Positions 26,248 to 35,104 of a stretch of 37,710 nucleotides of DNA are shown in pieces. The notes under the pieces were generated by a model that worked only from the letters and a program-made list of their open reading frames with translations, did not search any database and was not told the DNA's origin. This DNA is from Chitinophagaceae bacterium. Lineage in GTDB: Bacteria; Bacteroidota; Bacteroidia; Chitinophagales; Chitinophagaceae. The stretch covers positions 1 to 37,710 of the forward strand of contig CANGBH010000019.1 of the NCBI GenBank assembly GCA_947451935.1, read 5' to 3'. Both the position numbers and the translations under genes were made by a program. The number at the start of each line of letters is the position of its first letter. Position 1 is the stretch's first letter.

Positions 26248-27348
26248 ATGTCAACAAATACATCTTATTCATCAGACGTCATAGCACTATTAAAAAATAT
26301 GATCGCAACTCCTTCGTTTAGTAAGGAGGAAAAGCCAGTGGCTGACCTGATTGAAAAATTTCTTCAGGACAAAAAAATTGCAACAAAAAGGTTGCTAAAC
26401 AACATTTATGCAATCAATAAGTATTTTGACCCCTTAAAAGGAACCATCCTTTTAAATTCTCATCATGATACAGTAAAACCTGCTAAAGGATATAATTCAG
26501 ATCCATTCACTCCTATAGAAATTGATGGGAAAATAATCGGTTTGGGTAGCAATGATGCAGGCGGCCCATTGGTTTCTCTAATAGCTACCTTCTTACATTT
26601 ACATGAAAGGAAAGATCTACCATTTAACTTGGTTCTTACTGCTACAGCAGAAGAGGAAATTTCAGGCAATGATGGTATTGAACTATTATTGAAAGACAGT
26701 GAGTTTAGAGAAGCCCTACAAGGAAGCAATATTTTCGGTGCATTGGTTGGAGAGCCTACCCAAATGCAAATGGCTATTGCTGAAAGAGGTTTACTTGTTG
26801 TAGATGCTGTTGCCATAGGCAAGGCTGGACATGCTGCTCGTCAGGAAGGAATCAATGCAATCAGTATTGCAGTTGATGACGTTGAACACATTGAATCGTT
26901 CAGATTCAACAAAGTATCTCCTCTTACTGGAAAAACTACCATGTCGGTCACTGTAATTGAAACGGAAAACAAGGCACATAATGTAGTCCCATCAATATGC
27001 AAATACACTATCGATATTAGAGTGAATGAACTCTATACATTTGAAGAAATTTTAGACCAACTTCACAGCACGTTAAAAAGTGAACTAACACCTAGAAGCT
27101 TCCGACTGAAATCAAATATGATTTCTCTTGATCATCCTATTGTAAAAGCTGGAACCAAACTCGGCAAAACATATTATGGTTCACCAACCACATCAGACAA
27201 AGCATTAATGAATTTCCCTGCGTTAAAAATCGGCCCAGGAGATTCTGCACGAAGTCATACCGCAAATGAATATATTTATATCAATGAGATCGAAGAAGGC
27301 ATCAAAGGGTATATTCAACTACTAGAAGAAACTGCAGCCTTTTGCTAA
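26248..27348 (+). CDS. argE: M20 metallopeptidase, acylornithine/acylcitrulline deacylase
   Basis: A 366-residue zinc deacylase. The M20 metal ligands are in order: His in LNSHHDTVKP near 73, Asp in GSNDAGGPL near 105, the catalytic Glu pair in TAEEEISGNDG near 137, Glu in VGEPTQMQMAIAERG near 172, and His in SARSHTANEYI near 338. In this pathway it should remove the acyl group from acylcitrulline before argininosuccinate synthesis (inferred from the operon and the transcarbamylase type). It is related to DapE, but the arginine context decides. argH follows after 25 nt. Confidence 0.9.
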   Translation: MSTNTSYSSDVIALLKNMIATPSFSKEEKPVADLIEKFLQDKKIATKRLLNNIYAINKYFDPLKGTILLNSHHDTVKPAKGYNSDPFTPIEIDGKIIGLGSNDAGGPLVSLIATFLHLHERKDLPFNLVLTATAEEEISGNDGIELLLKDSEFREALQGSNIFGALVGEPTQMQMAIAERGLLVVDAVAIGKAGHAARQEGINAISIAVDDVEHIESFRFNKVSPLTGKTTMSVTVIETENKAHNVVPSICKYTIDIRVNELYTFEEILDQLHSTLKSELTPRSFRLKSNMISLDHPIVKAGTKLGKTYYGSPTTSDKALMNFPALKIGPGDSARSHTANEYIYINEIEEGIKGYIQLLEETAAFC

Positions 27349-27373
27349 ATGTATTTGGATTAAAAAAGTTAAT

Positions 27374-28681
27374 ATGAAACTCTGGAGCAAAGAAAAAACA
27401 TCGACAGCTGAAATGATAGAACAGTTTACTGTTGGTCATGACCGAGATTTCGATATCCTCATGGCTAAGTACGATGTATTAGGCTCTATTGCGCATGTAA
27501 CCATGCTAGGTGAAAATGGAATGATGGACCAAACACACGCCCAAAAGGCCGTTGAAGGATTGAAAACCATCCTCAGTGAAATTGAATCGGGTGAATTTGC
27601 CATAGATCCCGCTTCTGAAGACATTCACTCCCAAGTAGAATGGATGCTGACTCAACGAATCGGAGAGGCTGGGAAAATGATACATAGCGGAAGAAGCAGA
27701 AATGATCAAGTTGCAGTTGACATTAAATTATTTTTGCGGGCTAGCCTTTTTGAACTCAAACAAGAAATTGTACAACTATTTGACCTTCTTATTGAGAAAA
27801 GCGAGAAACATAAAAACACGTTGATACCGGGTTATACTCATTTACAAATTGCCATGCCGTCATCAATAGGACTCTGGCTTGGGGCGTATGCTGAAAGCTT
27901 GGTTGATGATATGGAATTTTTAGCCACAGCATGGACTATCACGAACAAAAATCCACTCGGTAGTGGTGCAGGATATGGTTCATCATTTCCTCTAAACAGA
28001 GCACGTACAACTTCGCTATTAAAATTCAAAACGCTTAACTACAATTCCATTTACGCTCAAATGAGCAGAGGGAAAACCGAGAAATTGGTTTCAACTGCTA
28101 TTGCATCTGTCGCTTCAACATTAGGTAGGCTATCCATGGATTGTTGTTTGTTCATGAATCAAAACTTTGGCTTCATCCACTTTCCTGATGAACTTACTAC
28201 AGGAAGTAGCATCATGCCGCATAAAAAAAATCCAGATGTATTTGAATTAGTAAGGGGTAAGTGTAGCCGTATACAATCTATACCAAACGAACTAAGCTTA
28301 CTCATCAACAATCTTCCATCAGGTTACCACAGGGAGATGCAATTAACAAAGGAAATATTATTTCCTGCTATGGCAGAATTAAGTTCATGCATTCAAGTTC
28401 TTAAACTCATGTTTGAATCACTTTCAGTGAGAGAGAATATACTCCAGGATGAAAAATACAAATACCTGTTCAGCGTTGAAGCGCTCAATGAATTGGTAAA
28501 TCAAGGTATTCCATTCAGAGATGCCTATGCTCAAATCGGCAATCAAATTGATAAAGGTGAATTCAATTACGATACAACCAAACCACTCAAGCATACACAT
28601 GAGGGAAGTATCAGCAACTTATGCAATGATGAGATAAAAAAGGAAATGAATCAAGTTGCAGCTCGTATTGAGTATCCTTAG
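27374..28681 (+). CDS. argH: Argininosuccinate lyase
   Basis: A 435-residue member of the fumarase/aspartase superfamily that splits argininosuccinate to arginine and fumarate. SGRSRNDQVAVDI lies near 103, the catalytic His is in GYTHLQIAMP near 150, and the signature GSSIMPHKKNPDVFELVRG lies near 276-295. It is the last gene of the operon. The stop is followed after 4 nt by a heptad repeat array, not by a clear terminator. Confidence 0.96.
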   Translation: MKLWSKEKTSTAEMIEQFTVGHDRDFDILMAKYDVLGSIAHVTMLGENGMMDQTHAQKAVEGLKTILSEIESGEFAIDPASEDIHSQVEWMLTQRIGEAGKMIHSGRSRNDQVAVDIKLFLRASLFELKQEIVQLFDLLIEKSEKHKNTLIPGYTHLQIAMPSSIGLWLGAYAESLVDDMEFLATAWTITNKNPLGSGAGYGSSFPLNRARTTSLLKFKTLNYNSIYAQMSRGKTEKLVSTAIASVASTLGRLSMDCCLFMNQNFGFIHFPDELTTGSSIMPHKKNPDVFELVRGKCSRIQSIPNELSLLINNLPSGYHREMQLTKEILFPAMAELSSCIQVLKLMFESLSVRENILQDEKYKYLFSVEALNELVNQGIPFRDAYAQIGNQIDKGEFNYDTTKPLKHTHEGSISNLCNDEIKKEMNQVAARIEYP

Positions 28682-28685
28682 TCGC

Positions 28686-28804
28686 GTTGGGGGTTGATCG
28701 CTTATCGCTAAACGCTGGACGCTGATCGCTGGACGCTATGTGTTGGGAGTTCGAGGTTGGGGGTTGTTCGCTTGACGCTCAACGCTGGACGCTGAACGCT
28801 TTTT
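28686..28804. repeat. Seven-base tandem repeat array after argH
   Basis: Seventeen consecutive 7-nt units keep one register, each beginning GTT or GCT and many ending in C. GCTGGAC occurs three times and GTTGGGG twice; others are variants such as GCTGATC, GCTCAAC and GCTGAAC. A 70-nt higher-order period is visible because GTTGGGG-GTTGNTC-GCTT recurs. The array is much richer in G+C than its surroundings and ends in a short T run. The remaining bases to 28842 hold nothing recognisable. Confidence 0.85.
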
Positions 28805-28842
28805 ACTATTGCCTCCTCCGTGCCTTTGCCCCTTTTCTGTAT

Positions 28843-29487
28843 TTACTTTCCCTTCCATTTAAACGTCTTCACCAAATGCTTCATATCCACATCCAAAAAA
28901 TCACTCACCATAGATAATGAATCTGCATTGGGTGCAGCATCGAAATACAATGCACCACGAAGAAAATGATTGGTGGTGTCGGTAATATAAAATTGACGTG
29001 AAGTAGCAGCATCACCAGCAACATAAAAATACACACCCGTTGATCCATGGTCAGAAACAAAAGATGAATCAACAATACCGCTAGCTTTCACGGTATGCTT
29101 ATATGTTAACTTATATGATTCTTCTCTTAGTCCTTCAAAGGTATTTTTCACTAATGAATCTTTATAACCTGATGATGTTTTTACTTTATAAACAGAATTT
29201 GCATTAATCTGCTTATAGCTAATATAAATGTGGCCATTAAATTTTTCAAAATTAACATTAATCCAATATGGGTTTGCTCCAGTGCTATCGCCCTCTTTTG
29301 AAATACTAGCATATACAGGATACTCAAAGGAATATGGAAAAGATTTTTCATCAAACATTTTATAAGAATGCTTGGGCAATTCAATATTATAATACGCCCT
29401 CGGCTTAGGCGTAAAATCGCTATTGCAAGAAATAGCTAACCCCACCATAAAAATCAAGATAGTATGCTTCATACATTTAGTCATCAT
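28843..29487 (-). CDS. gldD: Gliding motility lipoprotein GldD
   Basis: A 214-residue lipoprotein needed for gliding in Bacteroidota. The lipoprotein signal ends LAISC with the lipidated Cys at 21 (counting from the first ATG; the ATG at 29472 giving MKHTILIF is equally plausible). The mature start TPKPRAYYNIELPKHSY is the conserved GldD N-terminus, and the C-terminal GALYFDAAPNADSL is also typical. It starts 3 nt after the gldE stop, so the two are co-transcribed. In F. johnsoniae, gldD mutants do not glide; its molecular role is not established. Confidence 0.93.
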   Translation of the reverse strand: MMTKCMKHTILIFMVGLAISCNSDFTPKPRAYYNIELPKHSYKMFDEKSFPYSFEYPVYASISKEGDSTGANPYWINVNFEKFNGHIYISYKQINANSVYKVKTSSGYKDSLVKNTFEGLREESYKLTYKHTVKASGIVDSSFVSDHGSTGVYFYVAGDAATSRQFYITDTTNHFLRGALYFDAAPNADSLSMVSDFLDVDMKHLVKTFKWKGK

Positions 29488-29490
29488 ACA

Positions 29491-30819
29491 TTAATGCAAT
29501 TGAGGAGCAATTGAAATTTTTACTTTCAATATGCGGTTTTGTGCAGCTTCCAAAATAGTGAAGGTGAAATCTTGCGCTGTCAATTCCTGACCAACATCTG
29601 GAAATTTACCAGCAAGCTCAAGAACTAGTCCTGCGATTGTTTCACTATCGCCTCGAATGGCATCAAAAATTTTGTTGGGCATCTTCATGATTTTACACGC
29701 TTCATTAATCATGAGCTTGCCTTCAAAAATAAAATTAAAATCATCTATGCGAATATTAACTGAATCTTCTTCATCATATTCGTCTCGAATTTCCCCAACA
29801 ATCTCTTCAAGAATATCCTCCATAGTAATTATCCCTTCTGTACCCCCGAACTCATCTACAACAACAGCAAAGTGAATCCTATTGGCTTGAAACGACTTAA
29901 GCAGATCTTCAACTAACATTTGCTCATGAATGAAAAACGGACTACGGATGAGTTGTTTCCATTCAAAATCATCACTATGATCAAGGTAAGGAAGTAGATC
30001 CTTTGAATGAATCATTCCTATAATGCTATCTAAACTCCCATTGAATACGGGAAATCGAGAATACTGTTGTTCTGCTACCCTGTTTTTAAGTTCAGCAAAT
30101 GAAATACTTGATTCTATGCCCTGAACATCGAGTCGACTTCTCATTGCCCGGCGCACAGTAATATTTCCAAATTGAGCAATTCCCTTTAGAATGTTTTTTT
30201 CTTCTTCTGAAGTATATACTGCAGACGTTGAATTCATGACTTCATCAATCTGTTCTAATCTCGTATTGACATCATTATCAATTCCCAATGACCTCTCTAG
30301 CTTGTCTGTCATGGTAGTAAACCAACTGCCTGGCCGTCTAAATAGCCAAAAACTTACATGCACAAATGTTGATGAGTAAAATGCAAAGCGAATAGGGTTA
30401 TTGGCGGCCCATACTTTAGGTAAGAATTCCCCAAACAGCAACAGAACAAAGATTGAAATAATCATGCGAAGAATGAAGAGCAATGGACCAGTGATCAACG
30501 AAAAATATTCATCCCGTAACAAATAACTGCAAAGAAGTATGATCAATAAACGAAACACCATATTTCCCACCAACATAGATGACATGAGGTGCTGTGGCTT
30601 CTGAAGTAAATTAAGAATCCTACTTGAACCTGGATATTTTTTAGCACGCAGTGTCTTGAGGTCCTTGTGTCCAATCGAAAAAAATGCAATCTCAGCTCCA
30701 GAATTCATGAAAAGCATGAATAAGCTAATTACCAATAAAATCAATAGCATAACCATAGTCGTCTGTGGTAAAGTAGCCATTAAAAAAATAGTAGCATTAT
30801 GTTGTAGCGTGGAATACAT
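29491..30819 (-). CDS. gldE: Gliding motility-associated protein GldE, CorC/CNNM-like
   Basis: A 442-residue membrane protein with an N-terminal DUF21-type region of three to four hydrophobic helices (about 12-165, including SGAEIAFFSIGHKDL). Two CBS domains follow at roughly 205-330, with SRFPVFNGSLDSIIGMIHSKDLL and FAVVVDEFGGTEGIITMEDILEEIVGEI, and a CorC_HlyC C-terminal domain from about 345 to the end. This is the architecture of GldE, related to CorC/HlyC magnesium and cobalt transport accessory proteins. It pairs with gldD and lies 93 nt after mutY. Confidence 0.92.
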   Translation of the reverse strand: MYSTLQHNATIFLMATLPQTTMVMLLILLVISLFMLFMNSGAEIAFFSIGHKDLKTLRAKKYPGSSRILNLLQKPQHLMSSMLVGNMVFRLLIILLCSYLLRDEYFSLITGPLLFILRMIISIFVLLLFGEFLPKVWAANNPIRFAFYSSTFVHVSFWLFRRPGSWFTTMTDKLERSLGIDNDVNTRLEQIDEVMNSTSAVYTSEEEKNILKGIAQFGNITVRRAMRSRLDVQGIESSISFAELKNRVAEQQYSRFPVFNGSLDSIIGMIHSKDLLPYLDHSDDFEWKQLIRSPFFIHEQMLVEDLLKSFQANRIHFAVVVDEFGGTEGIITMEDILEEIVGEIRDEYDEEDSVNIRIDDFNFIFEGKLMINEACKIMKMPNKIFDAIRGDSETIAGLVLELAGKFPDVGQELTAQDFTFTILEAAQNRILKVKISIAPQLH

Positions 30820-30912
30820 AGGAAGAGTTAGCGTATCGTGAACTTTAAATAGGCTGACGATTTATTTAAAGACTAAAATTAATGAAATAAGCATCAAACA
30901 TCGAATAACCTA

Positions 30913-31983
30913 TTATTGAATCTTGGATTCAAGATAACGTGTAATCATTCTAGGAAAAGCCAGTTGTTTGAATTCACTGTGGGAAACCCAATGATATCCA
31001 TCAAGTTGAATCTTAGATTTGACAACCTGATGAACAAAACGACAATGAATACGCTGATGACTTAGTACATGAATCATCTCATCAGAAACAGTACGTTTAG
31101 TACTAAGAAATTCTTTTGGGGTTAGTCCCCAATAACTGGGTTGAGTAATCTCTACCTCCGACTGCACGTCTTCAGATTCGATAAGGATAAATTCATACAA
31201 ATCTTGCCAGATATCCTTTTGCGTTCGTTGACGCACACAAAACCCATCTGTATGTTCCAGTAACAAATAATAAAACCAACGATTACGGGATGCCTTTTTA
31301 GGGGATTTAACAGGATAAAAAGACTGCTTCGTTTCTTTTAATGCTATACATTGAGCTGCAAAAGGACAATCGGTGCACATGGGTTGCTTAGGCTTACATA
31401 CCGTAGCGCCAAAATCCATAATCGCTTGATTATATACTCCTGGCTTAGAGACGTCAATTAGTTCCTGTGCGAGTTCATCGAGCTTTTCTCTACCTAATCG
31501 CTGATCAATTGGGTCAGCCACGCCAAATACCCTAGTCAGCACCCTTAATACATTTCCATCCACAACCGCATAGGGCAATCCAAAGGCGAAAGATCCTATG
31601 GCAGCGGCAGTATACCCTCCAACTCCCTTTAATTGTTTCAAGCCTTCTAATGTATTGGGGAAAGTGCCAGATAACTGTTCACTGATGTACCTGGCAGTCT
31701 GGATCAAGTTTCTACAGCGAGAATAATACCCAAGACCTTCCCATAACTTAAAGACCTCATCATCAGGAGCTTGAGCTAAATCATGAATCGTTGGAAATCG
31801 GGTAACAAATTCCTGGAAATAGGCTGTTCCTTGCTCTACCCTGGTCTGTTGGAGAATAATTTCGCTCAGCCAAATCCGATATGGATTCTTTTCCCCCTTC
31901 CATGGCATAATCCGGTCGTTTTTAACTTTATTCCATTTCAATAAAGCGACAGAAAACCATGCTTTTTGTTGTTTTTCAATCAC
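30913..31983 (-). CDS. mutY: A/G-specific adenine DNA glycosylase
   Basis: A 356-residue repair enzyme that removes adenine mispaired with 8-oxoguanine. The N-terminal PYRIWLSEIILQQTRVEQG, the helix-hairpin-helix LKGVGGYTAAAIGSFAF near 115-130, and the catalytic Asp in YAVVDGNVLRV near 139 are all present. The iron-sulfur motif is complete (Cys-X6-Cys-X2-Cys-X5-Cys, CKPKQPMCTDCPFAAQC). A C-terminal NUDIX-like 8-oxoG recognition domain fills about 230-356. Start is GTG, immediately after an in-frame stop, so no earlier start exists. Confidence 0.95.
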   Translation of the reverse strand: MIEKQQKAWFSVALLKWNKVKNDRIMPWKGEKNPYRIWLSEIILQQTRVEQGTAYFQEFVTRFPTIHDLAQAPDDEVFKLWEGLGYYSRCRNLIQTARYISEQLSGTFPNTLEGLKQLKGVGGYTAAAIGSFAFGLPYAVVDGNVLRVLTRVFGVADPIDQRLGREKLDELAQELIDVSKPGVYNQAIMDFGATVCKPKQPMCTDCPFAAQCIALKETKQSFYPVKSPKKASRNRWFYYLLLEHTDGFCVRQRTQKDIWQDLYEFILIESEDVQSEVEITQPSYWGLTPKEFLSTKRTVSDEMIHVLSHQRIHCRFVHQVVKSKIQLDGYHWVSHSEFKQLAFPRMITRYLESKIQ

Positions 31984-32091
31984 TTATAAAATATTTTTTT
32001 GGTAAAAAGTTGAAAATTATGCAATTTTATAAGGGTTCAATTCGTTCAAGAGAAAAATAGAGCTAAAACGTAACTCTTTTGTGGTCTATGG

Positions 32092-32122
32092 CAAAATTAG
32101 TTGAATGCCAGGTCCTAAACAA
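32092..32122 (-). promoter_or_regulatory. Promoter of mutY-gldE-gldD
   Basis: The minus strand has TTG (32120-32122), a 20-nt spacer and TAATTTTG (32092-32099), a full consensus match. The start near 32085 gives a leader of about 100 nt before the mutY GTG. It overlaps the leader of the divergent HU-like gene. Confidence 0.6.
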
Positions 32123-32138
32123 TTGAAAAAGAACAACA

Positions 32139-32462
32139 ATGAGAAAAGCAGATCTAATTAACAAAATTGCGGAAAAAACAAACATCCCTAAAGTTGACGT
32201 ACTTGTTACCTTAGAAACGATGTTTAAAGAAATCAAATCTACGCTTGCACAGGGTGAAAACATCTACGTAAGGGGTTTTGGAAGCTTTATAACCAAAAAA
32301 AGAGCCGCTAAAATCGGAAGAAATATCAAAAGGAATACTGCAGTTCAAATCCCTGCCCACTTCATTCCAGCGTTCAAACCTGCCAAAGAATTCATGCAGG
32401 AAGTAAAAAAACTTGAAATTGATACAGTAATTAAGCAGGAAGGTGATGATGAAATGGCTTGA
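32139..32462 (+). CDS. HU/IHF family DNA-binding protein
   Basis: A 107-residue nucleoid protein. MRKADLINKIAEKTNIPKVDV begins the dimerising helices, and GENIYVRGFGSFITKKRAAKIGRN at about 41-65 is the signature leading into the DNA-bending arm. The proline at the arm tip is in VQIPAH, and FKPAKEFMQEV closes the HU core. The last 15 residues (TVIKQEGDDEMA) form an acidic tail beyond the usual length of about 90. It is divergent from mutY. The partner (homodimer or heterodimer) is unknown. Confidence 0.94.
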   Translation: MRKADLINKIAEKTNIPKVDVLVTLETMFKEIKSTLAQGENIYVRGFGSFITKKRAAKIGRNIKRNTAVQIPAHFIPAFKPAKEFMQEVKKLEIDTVIKQEGDDEMA

Positions 32463-32492
32463 TGCCGTAACTTTGCTGCCTAAATTAATTAC

Positions 32493-33332
32493 ATGTTGAA
32501 AAAACAGCAATGGATTGCAGTTGCTATTGGAGCAGTGCTGCTGTTTGGAATTTATACGTTTGGGAAATTTACCCCTCCTCACGAGGATCATGCCGCACAT
32601 GCAGGCCCAGAAGAAGCTAAGTCCTTCGAGATCAATGCATTCATTAATGGTCTAAAAAAAGACCTTACCCCAACTCAATCAGCTTACCTCACCAAACTTG
32701 AAGATGCGTTAACCCGAGGCGACTTGGTTAAGCAACGCATTGATAACTTTCATGCCCTATCAGATTTCTGGAGAGATAGTGCAAAAAGCTACCTTCCATT
32801 CATCTATTATACGGCTGAAAAGGCTAAGTTGGAAAATTCTGAAAAAAACCTCAACTTTGCCGCCCACTCAATGCTGGAAGAGCTGCGGGGAATATCTGAT
32901 GTAGAGCTAAAAACATGGATGGCAAATCAAGCCAACGACTTGTTCAGCCGCTCGCTCAAAATCAACCCGAATAACGATTCAACCATCATAGGGCTAGGTA
33001 GTACCTACTTCTTCGGCGTTTCAGGATCTCCCATGGAAGGAATTCTAAAGATCAGGTCTATTTCAGAAAAAGATCCCAACAATGTTTTTGCTCAGTTCAT
33101 GCTGGGTTATGGCGGGTTGGTATCAGGACAAACAGAAAAAGCAACTGAGCGGTTCAAGAAAGTAATCAAGTTAGATCCGACCAATACAGAAGCTATTTTT
33201 TTATTGGCTGAATTGTATGAAAAAGCTGGTGATAAAAAGTCGGCTATTGAATGGTACCAGAAGGGATTGAAGGATGTGAAGAACCCTGAGCTGATTAATG
33301 CATTAAATGAAAAAATTGCCTCGTTAAAATAA
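32493..33332 (+). CDS. Membrane-anchored TPR protein
   Basis: A 279-residue protein with one N-terminal hydrophobic segment (IAVAIGAVLLFGIYTFG, about 8-24), short enough and followed by Thr-Pro-Pro so that it probably acts as a membrane anchor. A His-rich patch (EDHAAHAGPE) follows. The C-terminal half contains about three tetratricopeptide repeats ending in KINPN, KLDPT and a WYQKGL helix, suggesting a protein-interaction role. It lies 30 nt after the HU-like gene and before the small basic protein and rng, so co-transcription is likely. No specific function is recognised. Confidence 0.85.
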   Translation: MLKKQQWIAVAIGAVLLFGIYTFGKFTPPHEDHAAHAGPEEAKSFEINAFINGLKKDLTPTQSAYLTKLEDALTRGDLVKQRIDNFHALSDFWRDSAKSYLPFIYYTAEKAKLENSEKNLNFAAHSMLEELRGISDVELKTWMANQANDLFSRSLKINPNNDSTIIGLGSTYFFGVSGSPMEGILKIRSISEKDPNNVFAQFMLGYGGLVSGQTEKATERFKKVIKLDPTNTEAIFLLAELYEKAGDKKSAIEWYQKGLKDVKNPELINALNEKIASLK

Positions 33333-33357
33333 TTAATAACAATCTAAATAACTGACT

Positions 33358-33450
33358 ATGCCTTGCGGTAAAAAAAGAAAACGTCATAAGATAGCCACAC
33401 ACAAACGCAAAAAGAGGTTGAGAAAGAACCGTCATAAGAAAAGAAAATAG
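33358..33450 (+). CDS. Very small basic AURKAIP1/COX24-domain-like protein
   Basis: A 30-residue protein beginning MPCGKKRKRHK and ending RKNRHKKRK; about two thirds of its residues are Lys, Arg or His. Bacteroidota genomes carry such proteins under the AURKAIP1/COX24 (mitoribosomal mS38-like) domain name, and the central KIATHKRKKRLRKNR matches that pattern. The mitochondrial homologue is a small-subunit ribosomal protein, so a ribosomal role is likely here (inferred). It sits 25 nt after the TPR gene and is followed by a stable hairpin in front of rng. Confidence 0.75.
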   Translation: MPCGKKRKRHKIATHKRKKRLRKNRHKKRK

Positions 33451-33487
33451 TATTTAGTACTTTTCATTCTTACATTAGACATTTACA

Positions 33488-33530
33488 AAGGCGCATGACA
33501 GTTACCTAGAGTAGCCGTCATGCACCCTTT
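33488..33530 (+). terminator. Long hairpin between the small basic gene and rng
   Basis: GCATGACaGTTAC (33493-33505) pairs with GTAgCcGTCATGC (33511-33523) across a CTAGA loop: 11 Watson-Crick pairs, one G-U and one mismatch. The flanks AAAGG and CCTTTT can extend it. The T run after the stem is only four long, so it may be a partial terminator or a regulatory hairpin in the rng leader. Confidence 0.55.
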
Positions 33531-33556
33531 TAAGTGTACACCTCTTATCTTTCCAA

Positions 33557-35104
33557 TTGAACAAGGAACTTGTCATAAACGCATCTGTACAGGGCGTTGA
33601 GATCGCCCTGCTAGAAGACAAAAAACTGGCTGAACTTCATAATGAAAAAATTGATGCCAGTTTTGCTGTGGGTGACCTCTATTTGGGTAAGGTCAAGAAA
33701 TTAATCCCAGGACTTAATGCCGCTTTTGTAGATGTCGGATTTGAAAAAGATGCTTTCTTGCATTATACCGACTTGAGCCCTTTCTGCAAATCCCTTCTGA
33801 AGTTTACTCAAATTTCAATCAATACTCCTGTTCAAAGCCAACAAGACTTTTCTCAATTTACCGTTGAGCCAGAGATTGTTAAAACAGGAAAAATTAATGA
33901 AGTCTTAGGACAAAAACCGAATGTATTGGTTCAGATTTTAAAAGAACCCATAGCAGCAAAAGGTCCAAGGCTAAGTTGTGAAATCTCCCTACCCGGAAGG
34001 TTTGTAGTAATTACTCCATTTAATGATATCATTGCCGTTTCACGCAAGATTCATTCTTCAGAAGAGCGTAAAAGACTTCAAAAAATTATTGAAGCCATCA
34101 AGCCAAAAAACTTTGGCGTAATTGTAAGAACAGCTGCTGAAGGAAAAAATACAGCAGAACTTCATGAAGATCTTAATTCACTATTTAGTAAGTGGAGAAC
34201 AATACAAGAGAATTTAAGTGGTGCGGTACCTCCTCATAAAGTAATGAGTGAGCAAACCAAAACAACCAGCATACTTAGGGATTTATTAAACGCCGATTTC
34301 AATAGAATCGTGGTGAATGACAAACAAATCTATGATGATGCAAAGTCATACATTCAGCGTATTGCACCTGATAAAGCCGATATAGTACAACTCTATAGCA
34401 GTAGTGCTCCAATATTTGATCATTTTGGCATTACAAAACAAGTAAAAGGAGCCTTCGGTAAAACAGTTAATTTGCCTAGCGGTGCCTACTTGATTATAGA
34501 GCATACCGAAGCATTACACGTTGTAGACGTAAATAGCGGCTATAAGAGCGTTAGCAACAACCAGGAGGAGAATGCACTTCAAACTAATCTTGAGGCCGCA
34601 GAAGAGATTGCTAGACAGCTTAGGCTTCGTGATATTGGTGGTATAATAGTGGTAGACTTCATCGATATGAAACTTCCTGAGAATAAAAAGAAGTTACATG
34701 AAGCCATGGAAGAATTCATGAAAGCCGATAGGGCTAAGCATGCTGTTCTTGCCATTACCAAATTTGGGTTAATGCAGTTGACAAGACAACGCATGAAGCC
34801 CGAGATGAATATCAATACACAAGAACAATGTCCATCTTGCCAGGGAACTGGAAAAATATCTTCAGCATTAGTACTTGAAGATGAAATCGAAAAAAATATC
34901 AGCTATTTAAGTGAGCAGAAGCATAAATCGCTCAATATTACAGTCCATCCAATTTTATTTGCATACCTCACGAAAGGAATCATTTCCATTAGGCGCAAAT
35001 GGTCATGGAAATACAAATTAAAAGTCAACGTAACTGCTAATAACAATTATCACCTTACTGAATTTCATTTCTTCGATGCGAACCAAGAAGAGATTAGACT
35101 GTAA
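33557..35104 (+). CDS. rng: Ribonuclease G (Rne/Rng family)
   Basis: A 515-residue endoribonuclease acting in rRNA and mRNA processing. An S1 domain (VGDLYLGKVKKLIPGLNAAFVDVGFEKDAFLHYTDL, with an insertion after it) fills about 37-120. The metal-binding catalytic aspartates are in ALHVVDVNSG near 318 and GGIIVVDFIDMK near 355. The zinc-link cysteines are in CPSCQGTGK near 423. The start is TTG: the frame upstream has no ATG or GTG before a stop at 33512, and NKELVINASVQGVEIALLED is the normal family N-terminus. The start lies 34 nt after a stable hairpin. Confidence 0.94.
   Translation: MNKELVINASVQGVEIALLEDKKLAELHNEKIDASFAVGDLYLGKVKKLIPGLNAAFVDVGFEKDAFLHYTDLSPFCKSLLKFTQISINTPVQSQQDFSQFTVEPEIVKTGKINEVLGQKPNVLVQILKEPIAAKGPRLSCEISLPGRFVVITPFNDIIAVSRKIHSSEERKRLQKIIEAIKPKNFGVIVRTAAEGKNTAELHEDLNSLFSKWRTIQENLSGAVPPHKVMSEQTKTTSILRDLLNADFNRIVVNDKQIYDDAKSYIQRIAPDKADIVQLYSSSAPIFDHFGITKQVKGAFGKTVNLPSGAYLIIEHTEALHVVDVNSGYKSVSNNQEENALQTNLEAAEEIARQLRLRDIGGIIVVDFIDMKLPENKKKLHEAMEEFMKADRAKHAVLAITKFGLMQLTRQRMKPEMNINTQEQCPSCQGTGKISSALVLEDEIEKNISYLSEQKHKSLNITVHPILFAYLTKGIISIRRKWSWKYKLKVNVTANNNYHLTEFHFFDANQEEIRL

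Noticed and set aside
28686-28804. CRISPR array
   Set aside because: The units are 7 nt long with no spacers and no cas genes nearby.
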